In this document: one piece after another, positions 35,848-43,896 of the stretch
Layout of the letters: each line of letters starts with the position of its first letter
How positions within the stretch are numbered: the first letter of the stretch is position 1
From: Ruminococcus sp.
Lineage (GTDB): Bacteria; Bacillota_A; Clostridia; Oscillospirales; Ruminococcaceae
DNA length: 64,000 nucleotides
Assembly (NCBI GenBank): GCA_017480485.1
Contig: JAFVAN010000001.1
Span: forward strand, 4,731 to 68,730
Direction of reading: 5' to 3'
Notes under the pieces: generated by a model
Seen by the model: only the letters and a program-made list of their open reading frames with translations
Told to the model about the DNA's origin: nothing
The model's database searches: none
Program-made: the position numbers and the translations under genes

Positions 35848-35912
35848 CCACAACATCTTGTGGTCTCTTGCTGTGCATTTACAAGTATATAGTATTTTTT
35901 CTCCCATGTCAA
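35848..35912 (-). promoter_or_regulatory. nrdD promoter with two candidate NrdR boxes
   Basis: TTGACA (35912-35907) and TATACT (35889-35884) are 17 nt apart on the minus strand. Box 1 (35848-35863, CCACAACATCTTGTGG) matches about 13 of 16 positions of the NrdR consensus as I remember it. Box 2 (35880-35895) is weaker, overlaps the -10 and is centred 32 nt away, about three helical turns, the usual tandem spacing. Confidence 0.65.
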
Positions 35913-35919
35913 GTGTAAC

Positions 35920-36395
35920 ACTAACAAAAAATAAGCAACACTTTTGTACACCCTGCACAAAGGCAAAGATTTCCAGCAAAAAAATCAAACTTCGGGTTTT
36001 CGTTGTGCTGCTTCAAATCAAGCTTTTGGGCTTTACACCAAAAATCTCAAAATATAGTATAAAGCAGATTTCTTTACACAAGATAAAACCCGCATTATCA
36101 GCGGGCCTTTTGGCGGTATCTATCACTTATCAACAAACAAAAGCCGCGCAGAAGCGTTTTTTTGTTTCCCGAAATTTGGACAGTAATTTTTCGCTTTCCG
36201 AAAACGGCCCGTGTAAAGGTTCACTCTTGATTTTCCAAAAGCCATTCCAGTTTGTACAGTTGGTATATGGTTTTGCACATATGTCCATTAGGGGCAGATT
36301 TGGCCGTCGGGTACCCTTCAATGAGTGCTACCGTGCTTGGGGGTGGGCGAGTGCCGGCGTGAAGGAGGGAACTCACCGGAGGCCTTCTCCTTCTC
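35920..36395. other. Spacer without recognisable gene
   Basis: AT-rich. The only clear structure is a hairpin CCCGC/GCGGG near 36087-36105 followed by T-rich DNA on both strands, possibly a terminator. Open frames here lack ribosome sites and family resemblance. Confidence 0.5.
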
Positions 36396-36640
36396 AGGAC
36401 GGAAAGCGCTTCGCTGTTCCTGCTCTGTGGAAGAGGCGGCATCCTTGCGGCGCAGCATTGCGCACCCAACGGGATAGATGGGGGGCTGTTCCTTTTCTGC
36501 TTCTTCGCCGGATGGTGCTGCGCCGCTGAGTAATGCACAAGATCTGCGCCTGTTTCGCGGGTCCGCGACAAGCCTCTGACGCGAGGCCCCCGCGCGTTTT
36601 TTAATGCGCTCCGCGGGTGGTTGGGAGGCTTCTGCTCCTC
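36396..36640 (+). repeat. Long dispersed repeat (family 3), copy A
   Basis: Order of shared blocks: CGCTTCGCTGTTCCTGCT, GGCGCAGCAT, GGTGCTGCGCCG, TCTGCGCCTGTTTCGCGGGT, CCGCGACAAGCCTCTGACGC, then GCGTTTTTTAATGCGCTCCG. Nearly identical to 41.44-41.66 kb; a divergent inverted copy is at 58.1-58.26 kb. Confidence 0.8.
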
Positions 36641-36642
36641 CG

Positions 36643-36712
36643 CGAGGGAGCCCCCGCGGCTTTCGCCGTTGTAAACGAGCTTGCGAGTGCTCACGCGACT
36701 TACGCCGTCCGC
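36643..36712 (+). repeat. GCGAGGGAGCCCCC repeat (family 5), copy C
   Basis: CGCGAGGGAGCCCCCGCGGC, TTGTAAACGAGCTTGCGAGT, CTCACGCGACTT, adjoining the family 3 copy and ending just before the rSAM-operon promoter. Confidence 0.75.
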
Positions 36713-36720
36713 GTTAGGAC

Positions 36721-36749
36721 TTGACATTTTTGGGGGGCGGGTGTATAAT
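36721..36749 (+). promoter_or_regulatory. Promoter of the lipoprotein/radical SAM operon
   Basis: TTGACA (36721-36726), 17-nt spacer, TATAAT (36744-36749): a perfect consensus, implying strong expression. Confidence 0.9.
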
Positions 36750-36789
36750 ATCTATAATGTGCTATTATGCCCGAAAGGAGCGTAAGTAT

Positions 36790-37179
36790 ATGAAAAAAAG
36801 TGCTAAGATCGCGCTGACGGCGGCGCTGTTTGCGTCGGCTGCGCTTTCGTCCTGCGGACCCGATGGCAGCAGCGATACCAACAGTGTCTACGGCAAGGTG
36901 CCGAATGTATCGCCCCCTGCTTCCGCTACCGAGTCCTTCGACCCCTCCAAGGAGGAGCCTCAGGATGTTTACGGCCCCGCTCCCGACTTCGAGGAGAGCG
37001 AAGAGGCCGGCGACGACACCAGCCCCGACAGCGACGACACCAGCCTCGACGACTCAGAGGCCGAATACGTCCCCCCTGCCGACATCGTACCCACAGTCTA
37101 TGGGCCGCCCCCAACAGATTACGATCCCGAGGATGAGGAGCCTCAGGACGTCTACGGCCCTGCCCCCGACTTTGACTGA
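36790..37179 (+). CDS. Small lipoprotein with repeated VYG motifs, probable substrate of the adjacent radical SAM enzyme
   Basis: The 129-residue protein has a lipoprotein signal peptide with lipobox LSSC (Cys22) and an acidic, Pro-rich mature part with no predicted fold. The motif VYG recurs at 33-35, 60-62, 103-105 and 121-123; the block EEPQDVYGPAPDF is exact at 55-67 and 116-128, and the last copy ends one residue before the C-terminus. From memory, the rSAM/lipoprotein systems of Bacteroidetes pair a radical SAM enzyme with small lipoproteins carrying a YGxPxxxY-like motif; this looks like a Firmicute relative with several motif copies. AAAGGAG precedes the ATG. The enzyme gene starts 2 nt after its stop. 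That the motifs are modified is inference. Confidence 0.85.
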   Translation: MKKSAKIALTAALFASAALSSCGPDGSSDTNSVYGKVPNVSPPASATESFDPSKEEPQDVYGPAPDFEESEEAGDDTSPDSDDTSLDDSEAEYVPPADIVPTVYGPPPTDYDPEDEEPQDVYGPAPDFD

Positions 37180-37181
37180 CC

Positions 37182-38255
37182 ATGGCCTACATATGGGAAA
37201 AACAGGCCTGCCTTGACGAGCTGGCGGAGTACAGACGTACCCTCTTCGACAAGCCACAGCTAAGGAACCTCTTCCTCGAGCTCACGGCCCGCTGCAACGA
37301 GCGCTGCATCCACTGCGGCTCCAGCTGCGGCGAGTACGAGGCGCAGGAAATGCCCCTCGAGGTCTACAGGCGCTTTCTGAGCGAAGTCAAGGCCGACATG
37401 GGCCTTGGCCACAAAATGCTCTGCATCACGGGCGGCGAGCCCCTGCTCAGGCGAGATTTCTTCGACATCATGGGCTACGCCCACGAGCTGGGGTGGCACT
37501 GGGGCATGACCTCCAACGGCACCCTGATAGACGACGCCATGGCACGGGAGCTCAAGCGCTGCGGCATGGGGACCATCTCCGTCAGCATCGACGGCCTTGA
37601 AGCCACCCACGACGCCTTCCGACAGACCAAGGGCGGCTACCGGCGGGCGATGCGGGGCGTCGAGGCCCTTGTGCGCTGCGGAGGCTTCAAGAGCGTCCAG
37701 ATAACCACCGTGGTAACCCACGAGAACATCTCCCAGCTCCCGGAGCTGTACAGGATATTCTCGGACATCGACATCGACTCCTGGCGGGTCATAAACATCG
37801 AGCCCATGGGCAGGGCCAAGGAGCACCCCGAGCTGCTGCTCACCCCCGAGGACTACCGCAGGCTCTTCGAGTTCATCCGAGAGAAGCGCCGACAGGGCGA
37901 CCCCGTCTGCTACGGGTGCAGCCACTTCCTTGGGGAGGAGTACGAGCGTGAGGTCAGGGACTGGTACTTCCTCTGCACCGCAGGGCTCTACACCGCCAGC
38001 ATCACTGCCTCGGGAGACATTATCGCCTGCCTTGACATCGAGCGCAGGCCCGAGTTTGTTCAGGGCAACATCCTCCGTGACCGCTTCAGCGAGGTATGGC
38101 AGAAGGGCTTCAAGCAGTTCAGGCGTGATCTGGCAGAGGACAACGAGACCTGCCGCACCTGCCCCGAACGCGGCCACTGCCACGGCGACGCCTACCACAG
38201 CTGGAACTTCGACGAGCACCGCCCCGAGGTCTGCTTCAAGAATATACTATTCTAG
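37182..38255 (+). CDS. Radical SAM/SPASM enzyme, probable peptide maturase for the VYG lipoprotein
   Basis: The 357-residue protein has the radical SAM cluster motif CNERCIHC (Cys38, Cys42, Cys45), the SAM-binding CITGGEPLLRRDFFDIM, ISVSIDGLEATHD and a C-terminal SPASM domain with its cysteines (LCTAGLYTASITASGDIIAC, ETCRTCPERGHCHGDA, VCFKNILF). SPASM enzymes mostly modify ribosomally made peptides (crosslinks, epimerisation, decarboxylation). The 2-nt spacing to the VYG lipoprotein gene and shared promoter strongly suggest that it is the substrate. The stop codon TAG is shared with the start of a tandem GAGGTTA-type repeat. No transporter or protease gene adjoins, consistent with export through the lipoprotein route. 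Confidence 0.92.
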   Translation: MAYIWEKQACLDELAEYRRTLFDKPQLRNLFLELTARCNERCIHCGSSCGEYEAQEMPLEVYRRFLSEVKADMGLGHKMLCITGGEPLLRRDFFDIMGYAHELGWHWGMTSNGTLIDDAMARELKRCGMGTISVSIDGLEATHDAFRQTKGGYRRAMRGVEALVRCGGFKSVQITTVVTHENISQLPELYRIFSDIDIDSWRVINIEPMGRAKEHPELLLTPEDYRRLFEFIREKRRQGDPVCYGCSHFLGEEYEREVRDWYFLCTAGLYTASITASGDIIACLDIERRPEFVQGNILRDRFSEVWQKGFKQFRRDLAEDNETCRTCPERGHCHGDAYHSWNFDEHRPEVCFKNILF

Positions 38256-38280
38256 AGGTTAGAAGTTAGAGGTTAGAAGA
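38254..38280. repeat. GAGGTTAGAA tandem arm at the rSAM stop codon
   Basis: TAGAGGTTAGAAG is repeated; its first TAG is the stop of the radical SAM gene. A related arm (GAGGCAAGA-type) lies at 38430-38462, before the symporter gene. Confidence 0.65.
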
Positions 38281-38309
38281 CCGAGGTGTGGAAATTCTTT
38301 TGTATTCTC

Positions 38310-38350
38310 ATATATGAGTGATTGCTTCAACTGATCGCTCATATATTTTT
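38310..38350 (+). terminator. Terminator of the rSAM operon
   Basis: ATATATGAGTGAT (38310-38322) pairs with ATCGCTCATATAT (38334-38346, one wobble), followed by TTTT. Confidence 0.75.
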
Positions 38351-38514
38351 GCCCTGTGACCATTGCGTATTGTCAATATTGTTAGGGGGTTAACGGTCGC
38401 GGGAGCCTCAGTAGGACCCCTCCGCCTCTAGAGGCAAGAGATCAGAGGCAAGAAGCAAGAAGAACTCATCTCAACAACGCATATCAATAATACATATATA
38501 AGGAGTAAAAGAAC

Positions 38515-39906
38515 ATGGAACAAAAACGCAATTCCTTCTCGAGCTCGCTGGGCTTCGTGCTGGCGGCTGCGGGCAGCGCAGTAGGCCTCGGGAACATCTG
38601 GCGATTCCCCTACCTTGCCGCAAAGGACGGCGGCGGCCTCTTTCTGGTGGTGTATCTGGTGCTGGCCTTGACCTTCGGCTTCACCCTGCTCATCACAGAG
38701 GTCTCCATCGGACGAAAGACCAAGCAGGGCTGCCTCACGGCCTACGGCGCACTTCATAAGCCCTCGGGCTGGATAGGCGTTTTCGCAAGCCTCGTGCCCT
38801 TCCTCATCCTGCCCTACTACTGCATCATCGGCGGCTGGGTGCTCAAATACACCACCGTCTTCATCACAGGCGGCGGCGCCAAGGCTGCCGAGGACGGCTA
38901 CTTCGGGGGCTTCATCACAAGCTACGCCTCCCCAATGATCTTCAACATCATCTTCCTGCTGGCCACGGCCTTCATCATCTACCGCGGCGTAAACAAGGGC
39001 ATCGAGGCCATCTCCAAGATACTCATGCCAATACTGCTGATAGTCGTTATCGGCATTGCCATCTTCTCCCTTACCATCAAGGGCAATGACGGCAGAACGG
39101 GCCTGCAGGGCCTTAAGGTGCTGCTGGTGCCGGACGTTTCCGGAATGGGCGTCAAGGACTTTCTGATGGTGGTGCTGGACGCCATGGGCCAGCTGTTCTA
39201 CAGCATAAGCGTGGCCATGGGCATCATGGTCACCTACGGCTCCTACTACAAGAACGACTCCAACCTTGTCAAGAGCGTCAACCAGATCGAGACCTTTGAC
39301 ACCGTTGTGGCCTTTCTGGCGGGCGTTATGATAATCCCTCCCGTCTTCGCCTTCCTTGGCAAGGAGAAGATGCAGAGCACCGCAGGCCCCTCGCTGATGT
39401 TTGTTGCTCTGCCGCAGGTCTTCAAGGAGATGGGCTTTGTTGGCAACATCGTGGGCGCAGTGTTCTTTATAATGGTGCTCTTTGCGGCCCTGACCAGCTG
39501 TATGTCCATCCTCGAGGCTGTGGTCTCGGGCCTTATGGACCGCTTTGGCTGGAGCCGTAAGAAGGCCACCATCATCGAGACCGCCGTGGCAATGGCCATA
39601 AGCATCGTCATCTGCCTGGGCTACAACGCCTTCTACTTCGAGATAAAGCTCCCCAACACCTCCGCTGACGGCTCGGCCCAGCTGCTGGATATCTTCGACT
39701 ATGCGAGCAACAACATCTTCATGCCGATAGTCGCCATCAGCACCTGCATCCTCATCGGCTGGATAGTAAAGCCCAAGACCGTCATCGACGAGGCCACCCG
39801 CAACGGCGAACGCATGGGCCGCCGCAAGCTCTACATCGTGATGGTAAAGTTCATCGCCCCCGTGCTGCTCTTCGTGCTGCTGCTGGGCTCCCTTGGCCTG
39901 TTCTGA
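38515..39906 (+). CDS. Sodium-dependent symporter of the neurotransmitter:sodium symporter (SNF) family
   Basis: The 463-residue, roughly 11-12-helix protein begins with the family signature SLGFVLAAAGSAVGLGNIWR / FPYLAAKDGGGLF, where the unwound first helix binds sodium and substrate; LPYYCIIGGWVLKY follows. Bacterial members import amino acids such as Trp, Leu or Tyr with sodium. The substrate cannot be told from sequence. It is a single gene flanked by tandem-arm repeats upstream and a strong terminator downstream. Confidence 0.95.
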   Translation: MEQKRNSFSSSLGFVLAAAGSAVGLGNIWRFPYLAAKDGGGLFLVVYLVLALTFGFTLLITEVSIGRKTKQGCLTAYGALHKPSGWIGVFASLVPFLILPYYCIIGGWVLKYTTVFITGGGAKAAEDGYFGGFITSYASPMIFNIIFLLATAFIIYRGVNKGIEAISKILMPILLIVVIGIAIFSLTIKGNDGRTGLQGLKVLLVPDVSGMGVKDFLMVVLDAMGQLFYSISVAMGIMVTYGSYYKNDSNLVKSVNQIETFDTVVAFLAGVMIIPPVFAFLGKEKMQSTAGPSLMFVALPQVFKEMGFVGNIVGAVFFIMVLFAALTSCMSILEAVVSGLMDRFGWSRKKATIIETAVAMAISIVICLGYNAFYFEIKLPNTSADGSAQLLDIFDYASNNIFMPIVAISTCILIGWIVKPKTVIDEATRNGERMGRRKLYIVMVKFIAPVLLFVLLLGSLGLF

Positions 39907-39926
39907 GGCTGATAAATATTGTAAAA

Positions 39927-39967
39927 GAAAAGGATACTGCTTCCCTTGGGGGAGAGTATCCTTTTTG
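39927..39967. terminator. Bidirectional terminator between symporter and alcohol dehydrogenase genes
   Basis: AAAAGGATACT pairs with AGTATCCTTTTT, loop containing a second CCC/GGG stem; converging genes. Confidence 0.85.
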
Positions 39968-39986
39968 TTTGTTATGGTGAAAGTCC

Positions 39987-41063
39987 TTATACTCCCGCAA
40001 TCCTCAGCAGCCTCTCCCTGTCCAGCGGGAAGGGCACGGCGGCCAGCTTCTGCTCGTTCTTCATCAGCTCATCCACTGCGGCGGTGAGAATATCCTCGCT
40101 CACCTCGGGGACGGGGAAGAGGCGGCTGTACCAGCCTTGGAAGTCGGCTGTGGTCTTGAAGCCCAGCGCGGAAAGTATCAGCTCCCTGTCGGCCTCGTCG
40201 GCGGCGTCAAGGTAGCCTGCGGTGAAGTAGCCCACGGCCACCCCATGAGGCACTCCCAGCTTATAGGTCAGGGGGTAGCTGAGCCCGTGGGGGACGGTCG
40301 TCGATGTCTGGGCGATGGCCATTCCCGCCATAGCGGAGGCCTGCATCAGCCGCATAAGGGCCTCCTCCTCGGGCTGTCTTTGGCCCTCGAGGACGTCCAT
40401 GCACTCAGCCCAGAGGCGGAGCCCGCCCCGAACGAACATCCTGCTGAACTCGTCGGCCTTGGTGTTTATCAGGCTCTCGATCATGTGGGTGAGGGCGTCG
40501 AGGGCGGTATTTCGTATCACCTGCAGGGGCGCTGCCGAGAGGTACTTCCCGTCCACCAGCGCCAGGTCCGCAAAGACCTTATGGGTGATGGAGCGCTTGG
40601 TGGCGAGCTCCTTGACGCTCAGCACGGAGACAGGTGTGACCTCGGAGCCTGTGCCGCAGGTGGTAGGCACCAGCGCCAGTGGCACGCGGCTGTCGTCCCC
40701 GGGGGTATAGAGCAGCTCCCTGCCTGCCCGGGCGCTGTCGTGGGCCAGCAGGAAGGCCACGGCCTTGGCTGCGTCCAGAGGCGAACCTCCGCCCACTCCC
40801 ACCACAAAGTCACAGCCGCTCTCTCTTGCCTGCTCTGCGGCTTTCAGGACTGTCTCCACCGAGGGGTTCTGCTCGACTTCATCGAAGATAACAAAGCTCC
40901 TGCCGCCGCTCTCCAGTGCCTCGCAGGTATCGTTCAGAGCCCCGTTCCTGCGGGAGGAGCTGCCGCCCGTGACGATGACTGCTCTGCTGCCCAGTGCGCA
41001 AAGGGCCTCGGCGCTTTTCCTGACGGCGTTCTTTTCACAGATAAGGCGGGTCGGTAGGTACAT
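39987..41063 (-). CDS. Iron-containing alcohol dehydrogenase family protein
   Basis: The 358-residue protein has the NAD(P)-binding VVGVGGGSPLDAAKAVAF, the TTCGTGSEVTP loop and metal-ligand segments (LDALTHMIES, VPHGLSYPLTYKLGVPHGVA). Family members reduce aldehydes to alcohols or the reverse with NAD(P)H, typically in fermentation. At 358 residues it is slightly shorter than the usual 380-390. It is a single gene; the true substrate is open. Confidence 0.93.
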   Translation of the reverse strand: MYLPTRLICEKNAVRKSAEALCALGSRAVIVTGGSSSRRNGALNDTCEALESGGRSFVIFDEVEQNPSVETVLKAAEQARESGCDFVVGVGGGSPLDAAKAVAFLLAHDSARAGRELLYTPGDDSRVPLALVPTTCGTGSEVTPVSVLSVKELATKRSITHKVFADLALVDGKYLSAAPLQVIRNTALDALTHMIESLINTKADEFSRMFVRGGLRLWAECMDVLEGQRQPEEEALMRLMQASAMAGMAIAQTSTTVPHGLSYPLTYKLGVPHGVAVGYFTAGYLDAADEADRELILSALGFKTTADFQGWYSRLFPVPEVSEDILTAAVDELMKNEQKLAAVPFPLDRERLLRIAGV

Positions 41064-41229
41064 GGTTTTTTTCTCCTTTTTTATCCGTGTTTACTCGTGT
41101 GAGCATTCGTAAGTTCGTACACAAAGTAGAATTATAGATATTAGAATAACGCATAAGCCATAAGAAGGCTATAAAAAACGCGGGCACCAAATTCCGCGAT
41201 CCTCTCCATCTTATTGCGCGAAAATCTCC

Positions 41230-41395
41230 AAAAGGGGAGAAATAAGGAGAAGGGGTGCGCGAGGGGGAGGACCTGAAGAGGGGGGAAACAAGGTACCCAT
41301 CACATCATATCGACGGGGAGCCCCCTCTTTTAGTCCTCCCCCTCGCAACCGTGCGCAGCTGTTGCGAACATCACAAAGAAAAAGAACGAGACATA
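41230..41395. repeat. GGGTGCGCGAGGGGGAG inverted element (family 4), copy A
   Basis: GGGTGCGCGAGGGGGAGGAC (from 41253) is answered by GTCCTCCCCCTCGCAAC (41334-41350). A similar element lies at 58.52-58.65 kb. The surrounding 41.06-41.71 kb spacer has no gene. Confidence 0.7.
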
Positions 41396-41437
41396 AGCCC
41401 TCGCAGGGTGGGCACAAAGGCCCTTTGCTCCTACGGA

Positions 41438-41660
41438 CGGAATTCGCTTCGCTGTTCCTGCTTTATGTAAGATGTGGGGTCGTTACGGCGCAGCATAGCG
41501 CTCCCAGCGGGGACGAGTGGGGGTGCGGGCTTGGTGCTCCACTTTGCATTGGTGCTGCGCCGAGTGAAAGGCACTAAGTCTGCGCCTGTTTCGCGGGTCC
41601 GCGACAAGCCTCTGACGCGAGGCCCCCGCGCGCGTTTTTTAATGCGCTCCGCGGGTGGAA
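41438..41660 (+). repeat. Long dispersed repeat (family 3), copy B
   Basis: Same block order as 36.40-36.64 kb: CGCTTCGCTGTTCCTGCT, GGCGCAGCAT, GGTGCTGCGCCG, TCTGCGCCTGTTTCGCGGGT and CCGCGACAAGCCTCTGACGC. The 3' part is almost identical between the two copies. Confidence 0.8.
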
Positions 41661-41676
41661 AGATGGCCCCTGCTCC

Positions 41677-41708
41677 TAATTGTCAATTATCAATTATCAA
41701 CTATCAAC
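41677..41708. repeat. AATTATC tandem arm at the GH113-like stop
   Basis: Tandem CAATTATC-type units end directly at the stop codon of the adjacent minus-strand gene. Confidence 0.6.
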
Positions 41709-42677
41709 TCAGCGCTCCGTATACCAGCGCCGCAGCACCTTCTCCGCCTGCTTGCCGTAGATGGTGAAGTCCCTGTTCTCTCTTGCCTTCTCGATGGGCG
41801 GCAGCTTTGCCTTCCAGTCCCACCAGAAATAGCCGCAGAACCATTCCTTGTCCCAGCTGGCGGCCATGGCGGATTCGTAAAAGTCCGCCTGCTCCTGCTC
41901 GTCAAGGGGGATGTCGGGGCGGTAGTGGAACTCCCATGGGGTCTCGGTGCAGCCCCGCTCGTTCCTTGTGCCGATCTCGGCAAACATCACGGGCCTGTCG
42001 AAGCGGCGGTGACATTCCTCCACCCTCTTCATGTGCTCGGCCCAGCGGCGGTGCATCATCTCGATGCTGTGGTCCTCGGGGGTGGAGACGGGGTAATAGC
42101 CCGAGATGCCGATGATGTCCACAGCGTCCAGCCACGAAAATCTAAGCTCGTCCCCGTGGTTGATGTTGTGCATCACAAGCCCCGTGTAGACCTTCCTTAC
42201 CTCCGAAATGACCTCTCGGCAGCGGTCGGCGTTCTTGTCCATTCCCGCCATCTCGCAGCCCGTGCAGAGCATCTCGCACCCCATCCTCTCGGCAAGGCGG
42301 GCGTAGTGCAGCATAAAGCGGGTGTAGCTTTTGAACCACCGCTCTATGTACTCCGGGTTCTCGTGGGGGAAGTCTATGCGGGCCCGCCACATCCTGTCAA
42401 GGCAGTCCACCATGGGCTTTAAGCAGACCTTGAGCCCAAGGCTGCGGGCCTTGTTCACTGCAAAGGCCACCTCCTCGTCGGTCTGGGTCCTGCCGAACAT
42501 TGAAAAAACGTTGGTGGAATAGAAGGCCTCCTGAAAGCAGTTCACGGGGATGCAGATCCAGTTGAGGCCGTTGGAGGCCAGCCGCTCCATTGAGCGCTCT
42601 GCCTCCTCGGTCATGAAGCCTCCCTCTCCCGAGTAGAAGCCCCAGGTATAGCCCTTGCAGAAAAGTTTTCTTTCCAT
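41709..42677 (-). CDS. GH113-like TIM-barrel glycoside hydrolase
   Basis: The 322-residue protein reads as a single TIM barrel without signal peptide. The start (KGYTWGFYSGEGGF), the segments LGLKVCLKPMVD and MGCEMLCTGCEMAG (candidate acid/base Glu), PVMFAEIGTRNE (candidate nucleophile Glu) and the end WFCGYFWWDWKAKLPP resemble GH113 beta-mannanases. The enzyme would act on manno-oligosaccharides in the cytoplasm. It is a single gene, so context adds only the general theme of plant glycan use. A related uncharacterised GH-A family is the alternative. Confidence 0.78.
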   Translation of the reverse strand: MERKLFCKGYTWGFYSGEGGFMTEEAERSMERLASNGLNWICIPVNCFQEAFYSTNVFSMFGRTQTDEEVAFAVNKARSLGLKVCLKPMVDCLDRMWRARIDFPHENPEYIERWFKSYTRFMLHYARLAERMGCEMLCTGCEMAGMDKNADRCREVISEVRKVYTGLVMHNINHGDELRFSWLDAVDIIGISGYYPVSTPEDHSIEMMHRRWAEHMKRVEECHRRFDRPVMFAEIGTRNERGCTETPWEFHYRPDIPLDEQEQADFYESAMAASWDKEWFCGYFWWDWKAKLPPIEKARENRDFTIYGKQAEKVLRRWYTER

Positions 42678-42744
42678 AGCGATCTCTTTCTGTACAATTT
42701 TTTGTACGTTTAGGGTGTGTTACGTCTGATTTTCTTTGTATGCT

Positions 42745-42885
42745 CTCGCCGCCTGCGGCAACTTGGGGAGATGCGGAAATGCAGCTCCCCCGCCTGACGG
42801 CGGGGAGTACATTTGCCGCCGAATAATGCTTATCCCTCGGTTGTGCGCTTCTAGCCTCTAACCTCTAACTTCTAGCCTCTAGCAG
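42745..42885 (-). repeat. CGGCGGCAAATG repeat (family 2), copy A, with tandem arm
   Basis: On the minus strand: GAGGCTAGAAG-type tandem arm, AGAAGCGCAC, CCGAGGGATAAGCA, CGGCGGCAAATG, then TGCATTTCCGCATC. The same order is at 45.12-45.25 kb. The arm overlaps the 3' end of the rlmA-like gene. Confidence 0.75.
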
Positions 42886-43699
42886 TGTACACTTGCAGCA
42901 CAAAACCGCAGGTGACCTCTATCTCCTCCAGCGCCCGCAGGCGGGCCATGCCCTCCTCGGAGGTCTTGTACCAATAGGGGGTCATGAGGAACAGCGCCCC
43001 GATGTCCTGCTGCGAGGTAAGCCGCGTTCTGTATTCCAGCGTCCGCTCGTCCGTCAGGGTGAATTTGTTCAGACCGTAGACGTTGGGGCGGTTCTCGTAG
43101 GGGGTGTCGTAGACTGCGGCCTTTAGCTCGAAGAGATGTCTTGGCGAGGGGGAGACCACGATGAGCTTTCCTCCCCTTTTGAGCACCCGCGCATACTCGT
43201 CGTTGCTGACGGGGGCGAAGACGCTCACCACAGCGTCGGCGCTGCTGTCGGGAAAGGGCAGAGAGAAGCTTGAGGCCACGGCGAAGCTCACGTTTTCAAG
43301 GCACTCTCTGTGGGCGCGGCCCATGCAGCGGGCCACCGCGTGCTTGGAGATATCTATGCCCCGGACCTCGCTGCCCGCTATCTCTGCAAGGCGGCAGGTG
43401 TAATAGCCCTCTCCGCAGCCGCTGTCGATGATCTCGGGGTGCTCGATGCCAGCAAGGGCCTCGGCTGTGCGGTCCCGCAGGGCCTCTGCCAGTGGGCTGT
43501 AATATCCGCGGTCAAGGAACTCGCTGCGGGCCCTGACCATGTCGGCGTTGTCGCCGCTCTTAGCGGGGTTGCGCCCCTTGGAGAGCAGCAGGTTCACATA
43601 GCCCTTAGATGCAAGGTCAAAGCTGTGGCCATTGCGACATCTGTACGTTTTATCGGACAGTTTCAGTCTCTCTCCGCAGACGGGACAGATATATCTCAT
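42872..43699 (-). CDS. rlmA: RlmA-type 23S rRNA guanine-N1 methyltransferase
   Basis: ATG at 43699, overlapping the upstream stop (ATGA), gives 275 residues. The N-terminal zinc finger (YICPVCGERL...CRNGHSFDLASKGYVNLL) and SAM-binding motif (IIDSGCGEGYYTCRLAE) are typical of RlmA, which methylates G745 or G748 in helix 35 of 23S rRNA; some homologues give macrolide resistance. The last codons (Arg-Gly-TAG) are written by the tandem repeat arm, so the natural C-terminus may have been replaced. It is the third gene of an operon with a small membrane protein and a lipid kinase. Confidence 0.93.
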   Translation of the reverse strand: MRYICPVCGERLKLSDKTYRCRNGHSFDLASKGYVNLLLSKGRNPAKSGDNADMVRARSEFLDRGYYSPLAEALRDRTAEALAGIEHPEIIDSGCGEGYYTCRLAEIAGSEVRGIDISKHAVARCMGRAHRECLENVSFAVASSFSLPFPDSSADAVVSVFAPVSNDEYARVLKRGGKLIVVSPSPRHLFELKAAVYDTPYENRPNVYGLNKFTLTDERTLEYRTRLTSQQDIGALFLMTPYWYKTSEEGMARLRALEEIEVTCGFVLQVYTARG

Positions 43700-43896
43700 T
43701 TTTTGCCTCTCTCCTTCCTGCTGCTGCACCTTGTGCCAAATATGGCATACAGCACCCAGAGGGTGCAGAGGCCTGTGCTGGCCGCCACCATAGCCCTCAC
43801 CGAGGCGTCAGCGCGGTCCATCACCAGCAGCAGCACCGTGTTCAGCACCGCCGCCAGCACAAAGGAGACAAACAGCCGCAGTGGGCTCCTTATCAT
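43696..43896 (-). CDS. Small two-helix membrane protein of unknown function
   Basis: The 66-residue protein has two hydrophobic helices (about 7-26, LFVSFVLAAVLNTVLLLV, and 36-54, MVAASTGLCTLWVLYAIFG) and a basic tail. It overlaps both neighbours by 4 nt (ATGA), which strongly supports translation. No family recognised. Confidence 0.75.
   Translation of the reverse strand: MIRSPLRLFVSFVLAAVLNTVLLLVMDRADASVRAMVAASTGLCTLWVLYAIFGTRCSSRKERGKK

Noticed and set aside
36130..36321. 63-residue minus-strand ORF followed by a hairpin
   Set aside because: It needs a TTG start without a ribosome site and resembles no family.
35858..36529. 223-residue plus-strand ORF
   Set aside because: It crosses the nrdD promoter and repeat DNA; no ribosome site, no domain.
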